Shown here: positions 7,681-13,476 of the stretch, piece after piece | How positions within the stretch are numbered: position 1 is the stretch's first letter | Layout of the letters: each line of letters begins with the position of its first letter | Assembly (NCBI GenBank): GCA_016282215.1 | Contig: JAEEKC010000191.1 | Span: 1-16,389 of the forward strand | Length of the DNA: 16,389 nt | Direction of reading: 5' to 3' | From: Lachnospiraceae bacterium | GTDB lineage: Bacteria > Bacillota > Clostridia > Lachnospirales > Lachnospiraceae | Translations under genes and position numbers: made by a program | Notes under the pieces: model-generated | Databases searched by the model: none | The model's input: the letters and a program-made list of their open reading frames with translations, nothing else | Told to the model about the DNA's origin: nothing

Positions 7681-8736
7681 TTATTGCGTTCCATACAAAT
7701 TCGCCTTGGCTGCCATGCGGCGGTGTTCGTCCTCCGTTGCTACGTAGTTGCGGGAGGTGGTGTTGATGTCCACATGCCCGAGGACGTCGGCTACCAGGCG
7801 GATATCGCCGCTTTGGTGGTAGAGCGCGGTACCGAAGGTGCTGCGCAGTTTATGGGGCGTGATGTGTTTATCGGGAACCGCTTCCCTTGCGAATTTATTG
7901 ATGACTTTGCGGATGGATTGTACATTCATCCGTTGTTTCTGGTTGGATAAAAAGAGGGCCTTTTCGTTCTTATCTTCCACATACTGCGGGCGCTCTAAAT
8001 TGATATAATCAAGCAGCGTCGCTGCGGTGTCGTCATTAAAATAGAGTTTTGCCTGATTGCCGCCCTTGCGGACCACGATAAAACTTCCCTCATCAAAATT
8101 CAGGTCGGATACATCAAGTCCCGCGCACTCTGAGATACGGATGCCGGTGCCGAGCATCAGAGACAGGATGGCCGTATCTCGCAGCCGGGATTTTTCCCTG
8201 CACTTCTTTTCATGATTGCTCGAAGCATGCGTATTTTCCGTATATTGAAGCAGTCTGCCCACTTCTTCCGAATTCATCCGGACGATGTCTTTCTTCGGCT
8301 GTTTTTTTCGTTTTGCGGCACCTACCGTAGGGTCCTTCGGCAGGTATTCATGTTCATAGCAATATTTGAAAAACCCACGTACCGCTGCCATGCGGCGGGC
8401 AATGCCTTTGGTATCGTTGTTGTAGGAATGGTCATTTCCCTGATAATAGGAAAGATACTGCTGGAATTCGTTGATATCCTCGGAGGTCAGATTCTCCAGA
8501 AGGGAAATCGGGATATCCTTTAGTGCCAGGTCCTTGGCCTGTGGGTTTTCGTCTTTGATAAAGCGGAAAAAAATCAGCAGGTCATTTGCATAGGCGATCA
8601 CGGTAGACAACTGACTGGTCAGTTCTTTGTCTACCAGGTAAGGTGCCACGTATGGAGGTAATTCGCTTTTGAGTCTGGCGATCTCTTTTTTTCTCTTCGC
8701 GCGCTGCGCTTTATAGTATTCTGAGTTTCCTGCCAT
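7681..8736 (-). CDS. Tyrosine recombinase, XerS-like
   Basis: Site-specific recombinase of the phage-integrase superfamily, 351 residues. A basic N-terminal extension (1-25) leads into a LPPYVAPYL motif and a SAM-like core-binding domain (about 30-140). The catalytic domain (about 150-345) has Arg200 (GTGIRISE), Lys224, His295 and Arg298 (HKLR), His321 (LGH) and the nucleophile Tyr331. The LPxYV motif and the IPISLLENLTSEDI block resemble streptococcal XerS, the single-recombinase chromosome dimer resolvase, more than XerC/XerD or phage integrases (recollection, not a search). The start at 8736 is fixed by AAAGGA five bases upstream; the frame stays open to 8877 but that extension is REP-like repeat. 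No excisionase or other mobile-element gene lies nearby. Confidence 0.88.
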   Translation of the reverse strand: MAGNSEYYKAQRAKRKKEIARLKSELPPYVAPYLVDKELTSQLSTVIAYANDLLIFFRFIKDENPQAKDLALKDIPISLLENLTSEDINEFQQYLSYYQGNDHSYNNDTKGIARRMAAVRGFFKYCYEHEYLPKDPTVGAAKRKKQPKKDIVRMNSEEVGRLLQYTENTHASSNHEKKCREKSRLRDTAILSLMLGTGIRISECAGLDVSDLNFDEGSFIVVRKGGNQAKLYFNDDTAATLLDYINLERPQYVEDKNEKALFLSNQKQRMNVQSIRKVINKFAREAVPDKHITPHKLRSTFGTALYHQSGDIRLVADVLGHVDINTTSRNYVATEDEHRRMAAKANLYGTQ

Positions 8737-8741
8737 GGCGG

Positions 8742-8747
8742 TCCTTT
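8742..8747 (-). promoter_or_regulatory. Ribosome binding site deciding the recombinase start
   Basis: AAAGGA on the minus strand, five bases before the ATG at 8736. The longer reading frame back to 8877 passes through repetitive palindromic DNA and has no comparable site, so this motif decides the start. Confidence 0.7.
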
Positions 8748-8753
8748 CTTGGC

Positions 8754-8917
8754 GGGTGTCAATGGGGGTGTCAATGGGGACGGTTCTCTCTGACAACCTT
8801 GTAAAACAGGTTGTCACAGAGAACCGTCCCACACTTGACACCAAAAGAACCGTCCCCATTTGACACTCGACGCCCAAAGAAACAGGGTGTCAAAAAGAAC
8901 CGTCCCCATTGACACCC
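8754..8917. repeat. REP-like palindromic repeat cluster with GGGACGGTTCT cores
   Basis: Four copies of the core GGGACGGTTCT lie within 164 bp: one on the plus strand (8777-8787) and three on the minus strand (near 8820-8830, 8846-8856 and 8896-8906). The cores are flanked by TGTCA/TGACA arms. The first two form a 54-bp palindrome with 23-bp arms, one mismatch and an 8-base loop (8777-8830). The unit at 8885-8917 is bounded by perfect 9-bp arms GGGTGTCAA and TTGACACCC. A 13-bp tandem GGGTGTCAATGGG occurs at 8754-8779. The mix of direct and inverted units matches REP/BIME organisation. Such elements are often spread by IS200-like RAYT transposases, but none is encoded here. The cluster fills the whole gap between gpmI and the recombinase gene. 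Confidence 0.85.
8777..8830. terminator. 54-bp palindrome, possible transcription barrier after gpmI
   Basis: Arms 8777-8799 and 8808-8830 pair with one mismatch around an 8-base loop. RNA from gpmI would fold into a very stable 23-bp stem here. No T run follows on the minus strand, so any termination would be factor-assisted, or the structure may instead protect the gpmI transcript 3' end from exonucleases (inference). Confidence 0.4.
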
Positions 8918-8934
8918 TAAGCCCTATTGAAAAA

Positions 8935-10527
8935 TTATTTGCGTACCAGCAGGCTTTCACCTGTCATTTCTGCAGGCTGCGGCAGATCCATTACCTGAAG
9001 AAGGGTGGGTGCGATATCGCAAAGTCTTCCGCCCTCACGCAGGGTGTAAGCCGGGTCATAGTTGAACAGGATGAAGGGAACCGGGTTGGTGGTATGTGCG
9101 GTATGCGGTGCGCCGGTCTCGAAGTTGACCATCTGCTCGCAGTTTCCGTGGTCAGCGCAGATAAAGAGCACGCCGTCCATCTTCTTAACAGCATCCACAG
9201 CTGCGCCCACACACTGATCAATGCGCTCTACCGCTGCAATGGCTGCTTCAAGCACGCCGGTGTGGCCTACCATGTCGGGGTTTGCAAAGTTGATGATGAT
9301 CACATCATATTCGCCGGAAGTAATCTTCTCATCGAGTTTTTCGGATACTTCGGGAGCACTCATTTCCGGCTGCAGGTCATAGGTTGCAACCGCAGGAGAA
9401 TTAACAAGGATACGATCCTCACCTTTGTTAGGCTCCTCGATACCGCCGTTGAAGAAGAAGGTTACATGTGCATACTTTTCCGTCTCAGCGATACGAAGCT
9501 GCTTTAAGCCGTTTGCAGCAAGGTACTCGCCAAGGGTATTTTTGATCTCTTCTTTCTTGAAAGCTACGAACTTGTTCGGGATGGTCTCATCATAGTCTTT
9601 GAAGCATACATAGCAAAGAGGCATGTAGCCGTTTGCACGCTTTAAGAATTTGATGCACTTAGAATCCGATGCATCCCCGGGCTGTGCTGCGATATCTTCA
9701 TCGGTAAAGCAGAATGCCTTGGTGATCTCTCTGGCCCTGTCGGGACGGAAGTTAAAGAAGATCACGGAATCATTCGGTTTTACCAGGGACAGAGGCTCGC
9801 CATTTTCATCTGTGATCACGGTAGGAAGTACGAACTCATCGGTCACTTCCTTATCGTAGGATGCCTGCATAGCCTCTACGGGATCCGTGCCCTTTTCGCC
9901 GGTGCCAAGTACCAGAGAATCGTATGCAAGCTGGATGCGGTCCCAGTTATTATCTCTGTCCATTGCATAGTATCTTCCGGAAAGGGAAGCAACCTTGCCG
10001 ACACCGATCTTTGCCATCTCGTCTACCAGCTCCTGCAGATAGCCTTTGCCGGATGCAGGCGGTGTATCACGACCGTCGAAAAATGCATGTACGTAAACAT
10101 CTTCAAAGTTCTCTTTTTTGCAAAGCTCTAAGATCGCATACAGGTGGGTGTTGTGGCTGTGCACGCCGCCGTCGGAAAGAAGGCCCCAGATATGCAGGTC
10201 ACTCTTATGTTCTTTGCAGTTATTGATGGCACGAAGGAGTTCTTCGTTTTTGAAGAAAACGCCATCCTCGATATACTTGGTGATCAGGGTCAGGTCCTGG
10301 TAGATGACACGACCGGAACCGATATTCATATGTCCAACCTCAGAGTTACCCATCTGTCCGTCGGGAAGTCCGACTGCAAGACCGGAAGCATAACCCTTCT
10401 GGAAAGGGCATTCTGCCATCAGTTTGTCCATTACCGGGGTTTTTGCCATTGCTACGGCATTTGCCCTTGTTTCGTCTGTCAGGCCGTAGCCGTCAAGTAC
10501 CATAAGTACAACTGGTTTTTGTTTCAT
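8935..10527 (-). CDS. gpmI: 2,3-bisphosphoglycerate-independent phosphoglycerate mutase
   Basis: Glycolytic enzyme that interconverts 3- and 2-phosphoglycerate in the cytoplasm without bisphosphoglycerate, using two manganese ions. The 530 residues are slightly longer than the usual 510. The alkaline-phosphatase superfamily core shows the metal ligand Asp12 in VLMVLDGYG, the phosphoserine nucleophile Ser62 in MGNSEVGHMNIGSGR, substrate-binding HAFFDGRDTPP, and the metal-binding segments DMVGHTG and ADHGNCEQM near the C-terminus. The start at 10527 has AAGGAG eight bases upstream. It stands alone here, not with gap-pgk-tpi-eno. A copy of the dispersed hairpin repeat lies in its leader at 10551-10591, and a REP-like cluster follows its stop. 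Confidence 0.98.
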   Translation of the reverse strand: MKQKPVVLMVLDGYGLTDETRANAVAMAKTPVMDKLMAECPFQKGYASGLAVGLPDGQMGNSEVGHMNIGSGRVIYQDLTLITKYIEDGVFFKNEELLRAINNCKEHKSDLHIWGLLSDGGVHSHNTHLYAILELCKKENFEDVYVHAFFDGRDTPPASGKGYLQELVDEMAKIGVGKVASLSGRYYAMDRDNNWDRIQLAYDSLVLGTGEKGTDPVEAMQASYDKEVTDEFVLPTVITDENGEPLSLVKPNDSVIFFNFRPDRAREITKAFCFTDEDIAAQPGDASDSKCIKFLKRANGYMPLCYVCFKDYDETIPNKFVAFKKEEIKNTLGEYLAANGLKQLRIAETEKYAHVTFFFNGGIEEPNKGEDRILVNSPAVATYDLQPEMSAPEVSEKLDEKITSGEYDVIIINFANPDMVGHTGVLEAAIAAVERIDQCVGAAVDAVKKMDGVLFICADHGNCEQMVNFETGAPHTAHTTNPVPFILFNYDPAYTLREGGRLCDIAPTLLQVMDLPQPAEMTGESLLVRK

Positions 10528-10550
10528 TGTTTTTTCTCCTTATAATAAAT

Positions 10551-10591
10551 TAGATATTACCACCGGTTTCTACACCGGACTTTGCACTACT
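10551..10591 (-). repeat. Dispersed hairpin repeat, copy in the gpmI leader
   Basis: In the transcribed strand this copy begins AGTAGTGCAAAGTCCGG and contains the stem CCGGT/ACCGG around GTAGAA. Compared with other copies (TCCG...CGGA), both arms have changed together, so pairing is kept while sequence differs. The outer AGTAGT arm has lost its partner. It ends 23 nt before the gpmI start codon. Confidence 0.6.
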
Positions 10592-10637
10592 TCAACCATC
10601 GTTAAATCCATCCGAAAATTAGCAGCCGCTAACCTTT

Positions 10638-10814
10638 TCACGCATTTGTAAAACGGTTCTGCTGTGCGTCATAAGTATAACCGATAGAACCGATCTTCTC
10701 TTTGATCTCCTCTTCGGGAACCCCGTAAGAGGCTGCCAGATCGGAAAGGGATGCGTAGTTGTCACGAAGTTGTGTATTGACAAAACTAAGCAGCATAACT
10801 GGATCTTTCGGCAT
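10638..10814 (-). CDS. DUF4250 family small protein
   Basis: 58 residues, starting MPKDPVMLLSFVNTQLRD and ending with a TGA at 10638. The PKDPxxLLSFVNTxLRD opening, the central SLxDLAASYGVPEEEI helix-turn-helix-like stretch and the closing IGSIGYTYDAQQNRF match the DUF4250 family, small proteins common in Clostridia. The function is unknown; the fold pattern suggests a nucleic-acid-binding helical domain (inference). The start at 10814 has GGAGAG seven bases upstream. It sits between the ACT-domain gene and gpmI on the same strand, with a copy of the dispersed hairpin repeat in its leader. No oddity is visible in the coding region. Confidence 0.85.
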   Translation of the reverse strand: MPKDPVMLLSFVNTQLRDNYASLSDLAASYGVPEEEIKEKIGSIGYTYDAQQNRFTNA

Positions 10815-10841
10815 GTTAATCTCTCCATGAAAACTCTATTC

Positions 10842-10875
10842 TTTCGCTCCGATTTTTCATATCGGACTCTTCGCT
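10842..10875 (-). repeat. Dispersed hairpin repeat, copy in the leader of the DUF4250 gene
   Basis: The core TCCGATATGAAAAATCGGA pairs as TCCGAT with ATCGGA, flanked by GCGAA-type sequence on both sides. The outer AGTAGT arms are not present in this copy. It lies 27 nt upstream of the DUF4250 start. Confidence 0.6.
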
Positions 10876-10917
10876 AATAATTGATCATTCGTAATCTTTC
10901 ATTTACACATCTCTGCC

Positions 10918-11322
10918 TTACAGCAATCGGAATCCCTTCGCATTTAAGCAGGATGCAACCTCAGGCGTATCCTGGGTATGCAGGATCTGAACGGGCTGTC
11001 CGGATTCACGGTTGAAGGACAGGTAGATGTAATCGACATTGATGTTGCTTTCGGTCAGAGCGATCAGAAGTTTGTTCAACGCGCCGACTTCATCAGCCAT
11101 TTCCACACCGATGACATCCGACAGTTTTGCCAGATATCCCGCTTCCTGCAATATCTGCTGCGCCTCTTCGGGCTTTTCCACGATCATACGGATGATCCCG
11201 TATTCCGCGCTGTCGTTGGTGACGGATCCCCAGATATTGATGCCTCGATCAGCCAGGGTTCCGGTGATCCTCTGTAAGTTACCTTTTTTGTTTTCCGCAT
11301 ATACGGAGAGTTGCTTGAGCAT
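10918..11322 (-). CDS. Tandem ACT-domain amino-acid-binding protein
   Basis: 134 residues made of two ACT domains (about 1-68 and 69-134) and nothing else. The first begins LKQLSVYAENKKGNLQRITGTLADRGINI, the classic ACT beta-alpha-beta with the ligand-contacting Gly-Asn/Leu turn; the second begins EVGALNKLLIALTESNINVDYIYL. Stand-alone ACT proteins like this usually sense amino acids and regulate a partner enzyme; in many Clostridia relatives sit next to phenylacetate-CoA-ligase-like genes (recollection), which are absent here. I chose the ATG at 11322 because GAGGT lies seven bases upstream; a frame-open ATG at 11343 adds seven residues without support. A hairpin repeat lies 27 nt upstream of the start. 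Confidence 0.88.
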   Translation of the reverse strand: MLKQLSVYAENKKGNLQRITGTLADRGINIWGSVTNDSAEYGIIRMIVEKPEEAQQILQEAGYLAKLSDVIGVEMADEVGALNKLLIALTESNINVDYIYLSFNRESGQPVQILHTQDTPEVASCLNAKGFRLL

Positions 11323-11349
11323 ATATGTTACCTCTTTTCTCAATTGATC

Positions 11350-11393
11350 AGTAGTGTTTCGCTTCGTATTTTCATATCGGACTTTTACACTAC
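11350..11393 (-). repeat. Dispersed hairpin repeat, most symmetric copy, in the ACT-gene leader
   Basis: The outer arms GTAGTGT (11351-11357) and ACACTAC (11387-11393) are perfectly complementary. Inside, on the transcribed strand, TCCGATAT and ATACGAA pair imperfectly around a GAAA tetraloop. This copy shows the full two-tier hairpin and ends 27 nt before the ACT-gene start codon. Confidence 0.65.
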
Positions 11394-11410
11394 CCTTGTT
11401 TTTCGGGATA

Positions 11411-11517
11411 ATGACCCCTCATCAGTCGCCTTCGGCGACAGCCGTCTCGCCTGCCGGCTCGGTCCACGCTGGGCAAGCGCCACCGGCGCTTAGCGACCCC
11501 AGGGGGAAGCCTTTTTT
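11411..11517. repeat. GC-rich stem-loop block ending in a T run, likely intergenic repeat
   Basis: A distinctly GC-rich block between the tandem array and the ACT gene. It contains GTCGCC-TTC-GGCGAC (11425-11439) and AAGCGCC-ACC-GGCGCTT (11475-11491), the latter extended by CGCT/AGCG outside a GGGC bulge. It ends CAGGGGGAAGCC followed by six T residues (plus strand). The CCCCTCATCAGTCGCC opening and GGGGGAAGCC ending recall repetitive intergenic elements I remember from gut Clostridia, but I cannot confirm membership. No coding potential is evident in either strand. It could act as a terminator for plus-strand transcription or as an inert repeat. Confidence 0.5.
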
Positions 11518-11547
11518 CTTATATCATCGATACAGCGCAAATTCCCT

Positions 11548-11760
11548 ATTATCACAGTATATCCGATATCACGGTTTTCGGTATCACTGTATTTCCCAGT
11601 ACCACTGTATTTCCGGTATCACCGTATCCCCGGTATCACTATTTCCCCGGTATCACCGTTTCCCCGATATCACCGTTTCCCCGATATCACCATTTCCCCG
11701 ATATCACCATTTCCCCGATATCACCATTTCCCCGATATCACCATTTCCCCGATATCACTA
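11548..11760. repeat. 17-bp tandem repeat array (minisatellite) overlapping the trmR 3' end
   Basis: About twelve head-to-tail copies of a 17-bp unit, GATATCACCATTTCCCC on the plus strand, plus a partial copy at 11751-11760. The four units 11683-11750 are identical; units from 11548 to about 11682 diverge progressively (CGTTTCCCC, then GTATCAC forms, one of 16 bp). The gradient, pristine next to the gene and decayed away from it, indicates recent expansion at the gene-proximal end. Each unit carries the palindrome GATATC. Because 17 is not a multiple of three, each copy shifts the reading frame. The array supplies the last codons and the stop of the methyltransferase gene. It has no spacers and is not a CRISPR. 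Confidence 0.95.
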
Positions 11761-12410
11761 TGCTTCACCGACAGCGCCGTTCCGTCTGCGACGGTCAGGA
11801 TGGTGGTTACCAGTTCGTCGTCGTGGGTCAGGGCGAACAGGTAGTCCCGCATTCTTTGGTGGATGGTCCGGTTTCTCCGGGTTACCGCAAAGCGGGATTC
11901 GATGATCTGTCCGTCGGACAGGACGTTATCCGAAACCAGAAGTCCGCCATGTTTCAGAAGCGTTTTCACCCGGGGCAGAAAACGGATATACTGTCCTTTT
12001 GCCGCATCCATAAAGATCAGGTCAAAACTGTCTTCCTGCAATGTCTCAAGGATATCAGCAGCATCCCCCACCAGCAATGTGATCTCTTCACCCTTATGAA
12101 AAGCACCGATGTTTTCTTTTGCCTGCAGCGCGCGCTTTTCATCTTTCTCGATCGTTGTGATATGCGCTCCCTGCGGCATGTGCTCCGCCATAAAAAGGGC
12201 GGAAAAGCCGATGGCGCTTCCCACTTCGAGAATGGAAAAGGGCTGTTTTTCCGTCAGTAAAAATCGAAGCAGATCGCAGGTCTGTCTGCGGATCACGGGC
12301 ACCCGTGTGTCCAGCGCATGCTGATACAAGGCTTCCAGCTGCGGCCCAAGCTGGATGCCCAGGGAATCGATATAGTCAGAATATCTCTCGGATATGATCC
12401 CGCTTCCCAT
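11721..12410 (-). CDS. trmR: Class I SAM-dependent O-methyltransferase, TrmR-like (tRNA 5-hydroxyuridine)
   Basis: 229-residue member of the O-methyltransferase family 3 group. The SAM-binding motif I is ILEVGSAIGFSALFMAE (about 60-76), the acidic motif II IEKDEKR follows, then DAAKGQY and LVSDNVL metal/substrate loops. In Bacillus the equivalent gene (yrrM, beside the mltG-like yrrL) methylates 5-hydroxyuridine in the tRNA wobble position; the same neighbour here supports that role (inference). The start ATG overlaps the stop of the upstream gene by one base (TGATG), indicating coupling. The last residues (about IGEMVISGKW) and the TGA are read from the 17-bp tandem array, so the C-terminus may be non-native. 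The usual downstream U32 peptidase gene is missing. Confidence 0.85.
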   Translation of the reverse strand: MGSGIISERYSDYIDSLGIQLGPQLEALYQHALDTRVPVIRRQTCDLLRFLLTEKQPFSILEVGSAIGFSALFMAEHMPQGAHITTIEKDEKRALQAKENIGAFHKGEEITLLVGDAADILETLQEDSFDLIFMDAAKGQYIRFLPRVKTLLKHGGLLVSDNVLSDGQIIESRFAVTRRNRTIHQRMRDYLFALTHDDELVTTILTVADGTALSVKHSDIGEMVISGKW

Positions 12411-13054
12411 CAGCGGGCACCTGCTCCGGCACTGAAGGCATCGGTTTTTATCTCAACCGCGCCATCTCCGACTGCATCCGATCCATCATCCATTGTTTCG
12501 CCTTCGTCTGCGCCCTGTGCATCCGACTCACCGGGATCGACCACCGTCGGCTCAGCAGATTGATCGCCTTCGATAAATTCTCCGGTCTGCGGATCATAAT
12601 AACCGCCTGAGGACTCGCTGCTGCCAGCTGCGGGTGTAAGATCTTCCGTATCCTTACTGCTTCCCCCATCCTCAGAATCTGAACTGTCTTCCACATAATT
12701 CTGCGCCATGATCTCGATCATGTCCGCTGCCTTCATGGATGTATTGAGGGTATACGTCCCGGGGACCATTTTTCCGTGGTATTCGGACAGCCTTTCCTGT
12801 ACCAGGAATATCTTCCGATCCTCGATCAGTCCTCTTGTTTCCAAAAGCCTGCCAAGTTCCATGATATCTTCCGTGCTCTCTGCGGTGATCACGATATCCC
12901 TTCCCGGCGGGGGCTCTTTGGACGCATCTGCAAATACCATATAGCCAAAGTGATAGGAATACATCGCCAGACGGTACACCCCAACAACGACCAGGGCCAA
13001 TACCGAAAAGCGGAATACCGTATTCAAAAATCCGATAATGATCTTTTTTACCAT
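12410..13054 (-). CDS. Short MltG/YceG-like membrane protein lacking the catalytic domain
   Basis: 214 residues. A basic start and hydrophobic helix (about 5-28) anchor it in the membrane, followed by a LysM-like domain (about 50-118: DIVITAESTEDIMELGRLLETRGLIED through GTYTLNTSMKAADMIEIMAQN) as found at the N-terminus of endolytic transglycosylase MltG. The rest (about 121-214) is a low-complexity acidic Ser/Asp/Gly/Glu tail instead of the catalytic domain, so it should not cleave glycan strands itself. No frameshift remnant of the missing domain appears downstream, since trmR starts at the stop codon. Such short forms may be a distinct lineage rather than a broken gene (inference). AAGGAA precedes the ATG at 13054, nine bases after ylbF. 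Confidence 0.78.
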   Translation of the reverse strand: MVKKIIIGFLNTVFRFSVLALVVVGVYRLAMYSYHFGYMVFADASKEPPPGRDIVITAESTEDIMELGRLLETRGLIEDRKIFLVQERLSEYHGKMVPGTYTLNTSMKAADMIEIMAQNYVEDSSDSEDGGSSKDTEDLTPAAGSSESSGGYYDPQTGEFIEGDQSAEPTVVDPGESDAQGADEGETMDDGSDAVGDGAVEIKTDAFSAGAGAR

Positions 13055-13063
13055 TGTTGTTCC

Positions 13064-13396
13064 TTACTCGAAGTCATTACTAACAGCTTTGACAATCTCA
13101 TAATTGATCATCTGCATCATTCTGCACAACGCCAGCTCCGCTGCAAGAAAATCATGCACTACGGGGTTTTCCCGGAATGATTCATACTCCTTCTGAAACC
13201 GGTCCATTTCATCAAACAGCTGATCCGGCCAGGTATTGTTCTGCAGCTCATAGTTTTTCTGTCTGTACTCATCCACCTGTTTTTTCAGTTCCGGATATTT
13301 GCGCAGATTATCGCGCTGCACGATGTAATCCGTGTAGACGCTGCTTTTTTTGATCTCCTCTATGAAAACTGCAAGGCTGTCTTTGTAGTCTTTCAT
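13064..13396 (-). CDS. YlbF-family protein
   Basis: 110-residue, almost entirely helical, charged protein. The pattern of SxVYxDYxxxRDxLRKYPELKKQVDEYRxKNYELQ followed by FxxExxxFRENPVVHDFLAAELALCRMMQMI matches the YlbF/YmcA family. In Bacillus these proteins form the Y-complex that modulates RNase Y-dependent mRNA processing and thereby sporulation, competence and biofilm formation. Its place immediately downstream of ribonuclease J fits a role in RNA turnover (inference). AAGGAAATGAC leads to the ATG at 13396. Identity at family level is good; which YlbF paralogue it represents is not resolvable here. Confidence 0.85.
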   Translation of the reverse strand: MKDYKDSLAVFIEEIKKSSVYTDYIVQRDNLRKYPELKKQVDEYRQKNYELQNNTWPDQLFDEMDRFQKEYESFRENPVVHDFLAAELALCRMMQMINYEIVKAVSNDFE

Positions 13397-13443
13397 GTCA
13401 TTTCCTTATCAGGTATTCCCAGTTCTTCTCATCCATTCATAAT

Positions 13444-13460
13444 CCGCCCGTTTCACGGGC
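13444..13460 (-). promoter_or_regulatory. Short GC-rich hairpin between rnj and ylbF
   Basis: GCCCG and CGGGC form a five-base-pair stem around a five-base loop, 17-33 bases after the rnj stop codon. No T run follows in the transcribed direction (GGATTATGAA), so it is a poor terminator; it may stabilise or mark a processing site in the polycistronic message. Confidence 0.35.
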
Positions 13461-13476
13461 CTTAGAATACCAGGAC

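Noticed and set aside
8737..8877. N-terminal extension of the recombinase by 47 codons
   Set aside because: The extension is translated REP-like repeat; the ATG at 8736 has the ribosome binding site and begins the expected domain.
7452..8917. A complete integrative element bounded by attachment sites
   Set aside because: No excisionase, relaxase, tRNA gene or flanking direct repeats are visible; the recombinase looks more like a chromosomal Xer enzyme.
10551..10600. The dispersed repeat as a mobile promoter (TTGAAG, 17 bases, TAGAAA upstream of gpmI)
   Set aside because: The other copies do not keep a -35/-10 pair at a workable spacing, so it does not explain the family, although this copy could still act as a promoter.
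10619..10828. A 69-codon minus-strand frame rich in Arg, Ser and His
   Set aside because: It is an out-of-frame shadow of the DUF4250 gene (10638-10814), which has a proper ribosome binding site and family match.
11548..11760. CRISPR array
   Set aside because: Units are contiguous 17-mers with no spacers and no cas genes nearby.
11354..11905. Plus-strand protein of 183 codons with repeated Phe-Pro-Arg-Tyr-His motifs
   Set aside because: The repeats are simply the translated 17-bp array, and the frame runs antisense through trmR with no ribosome binding site.
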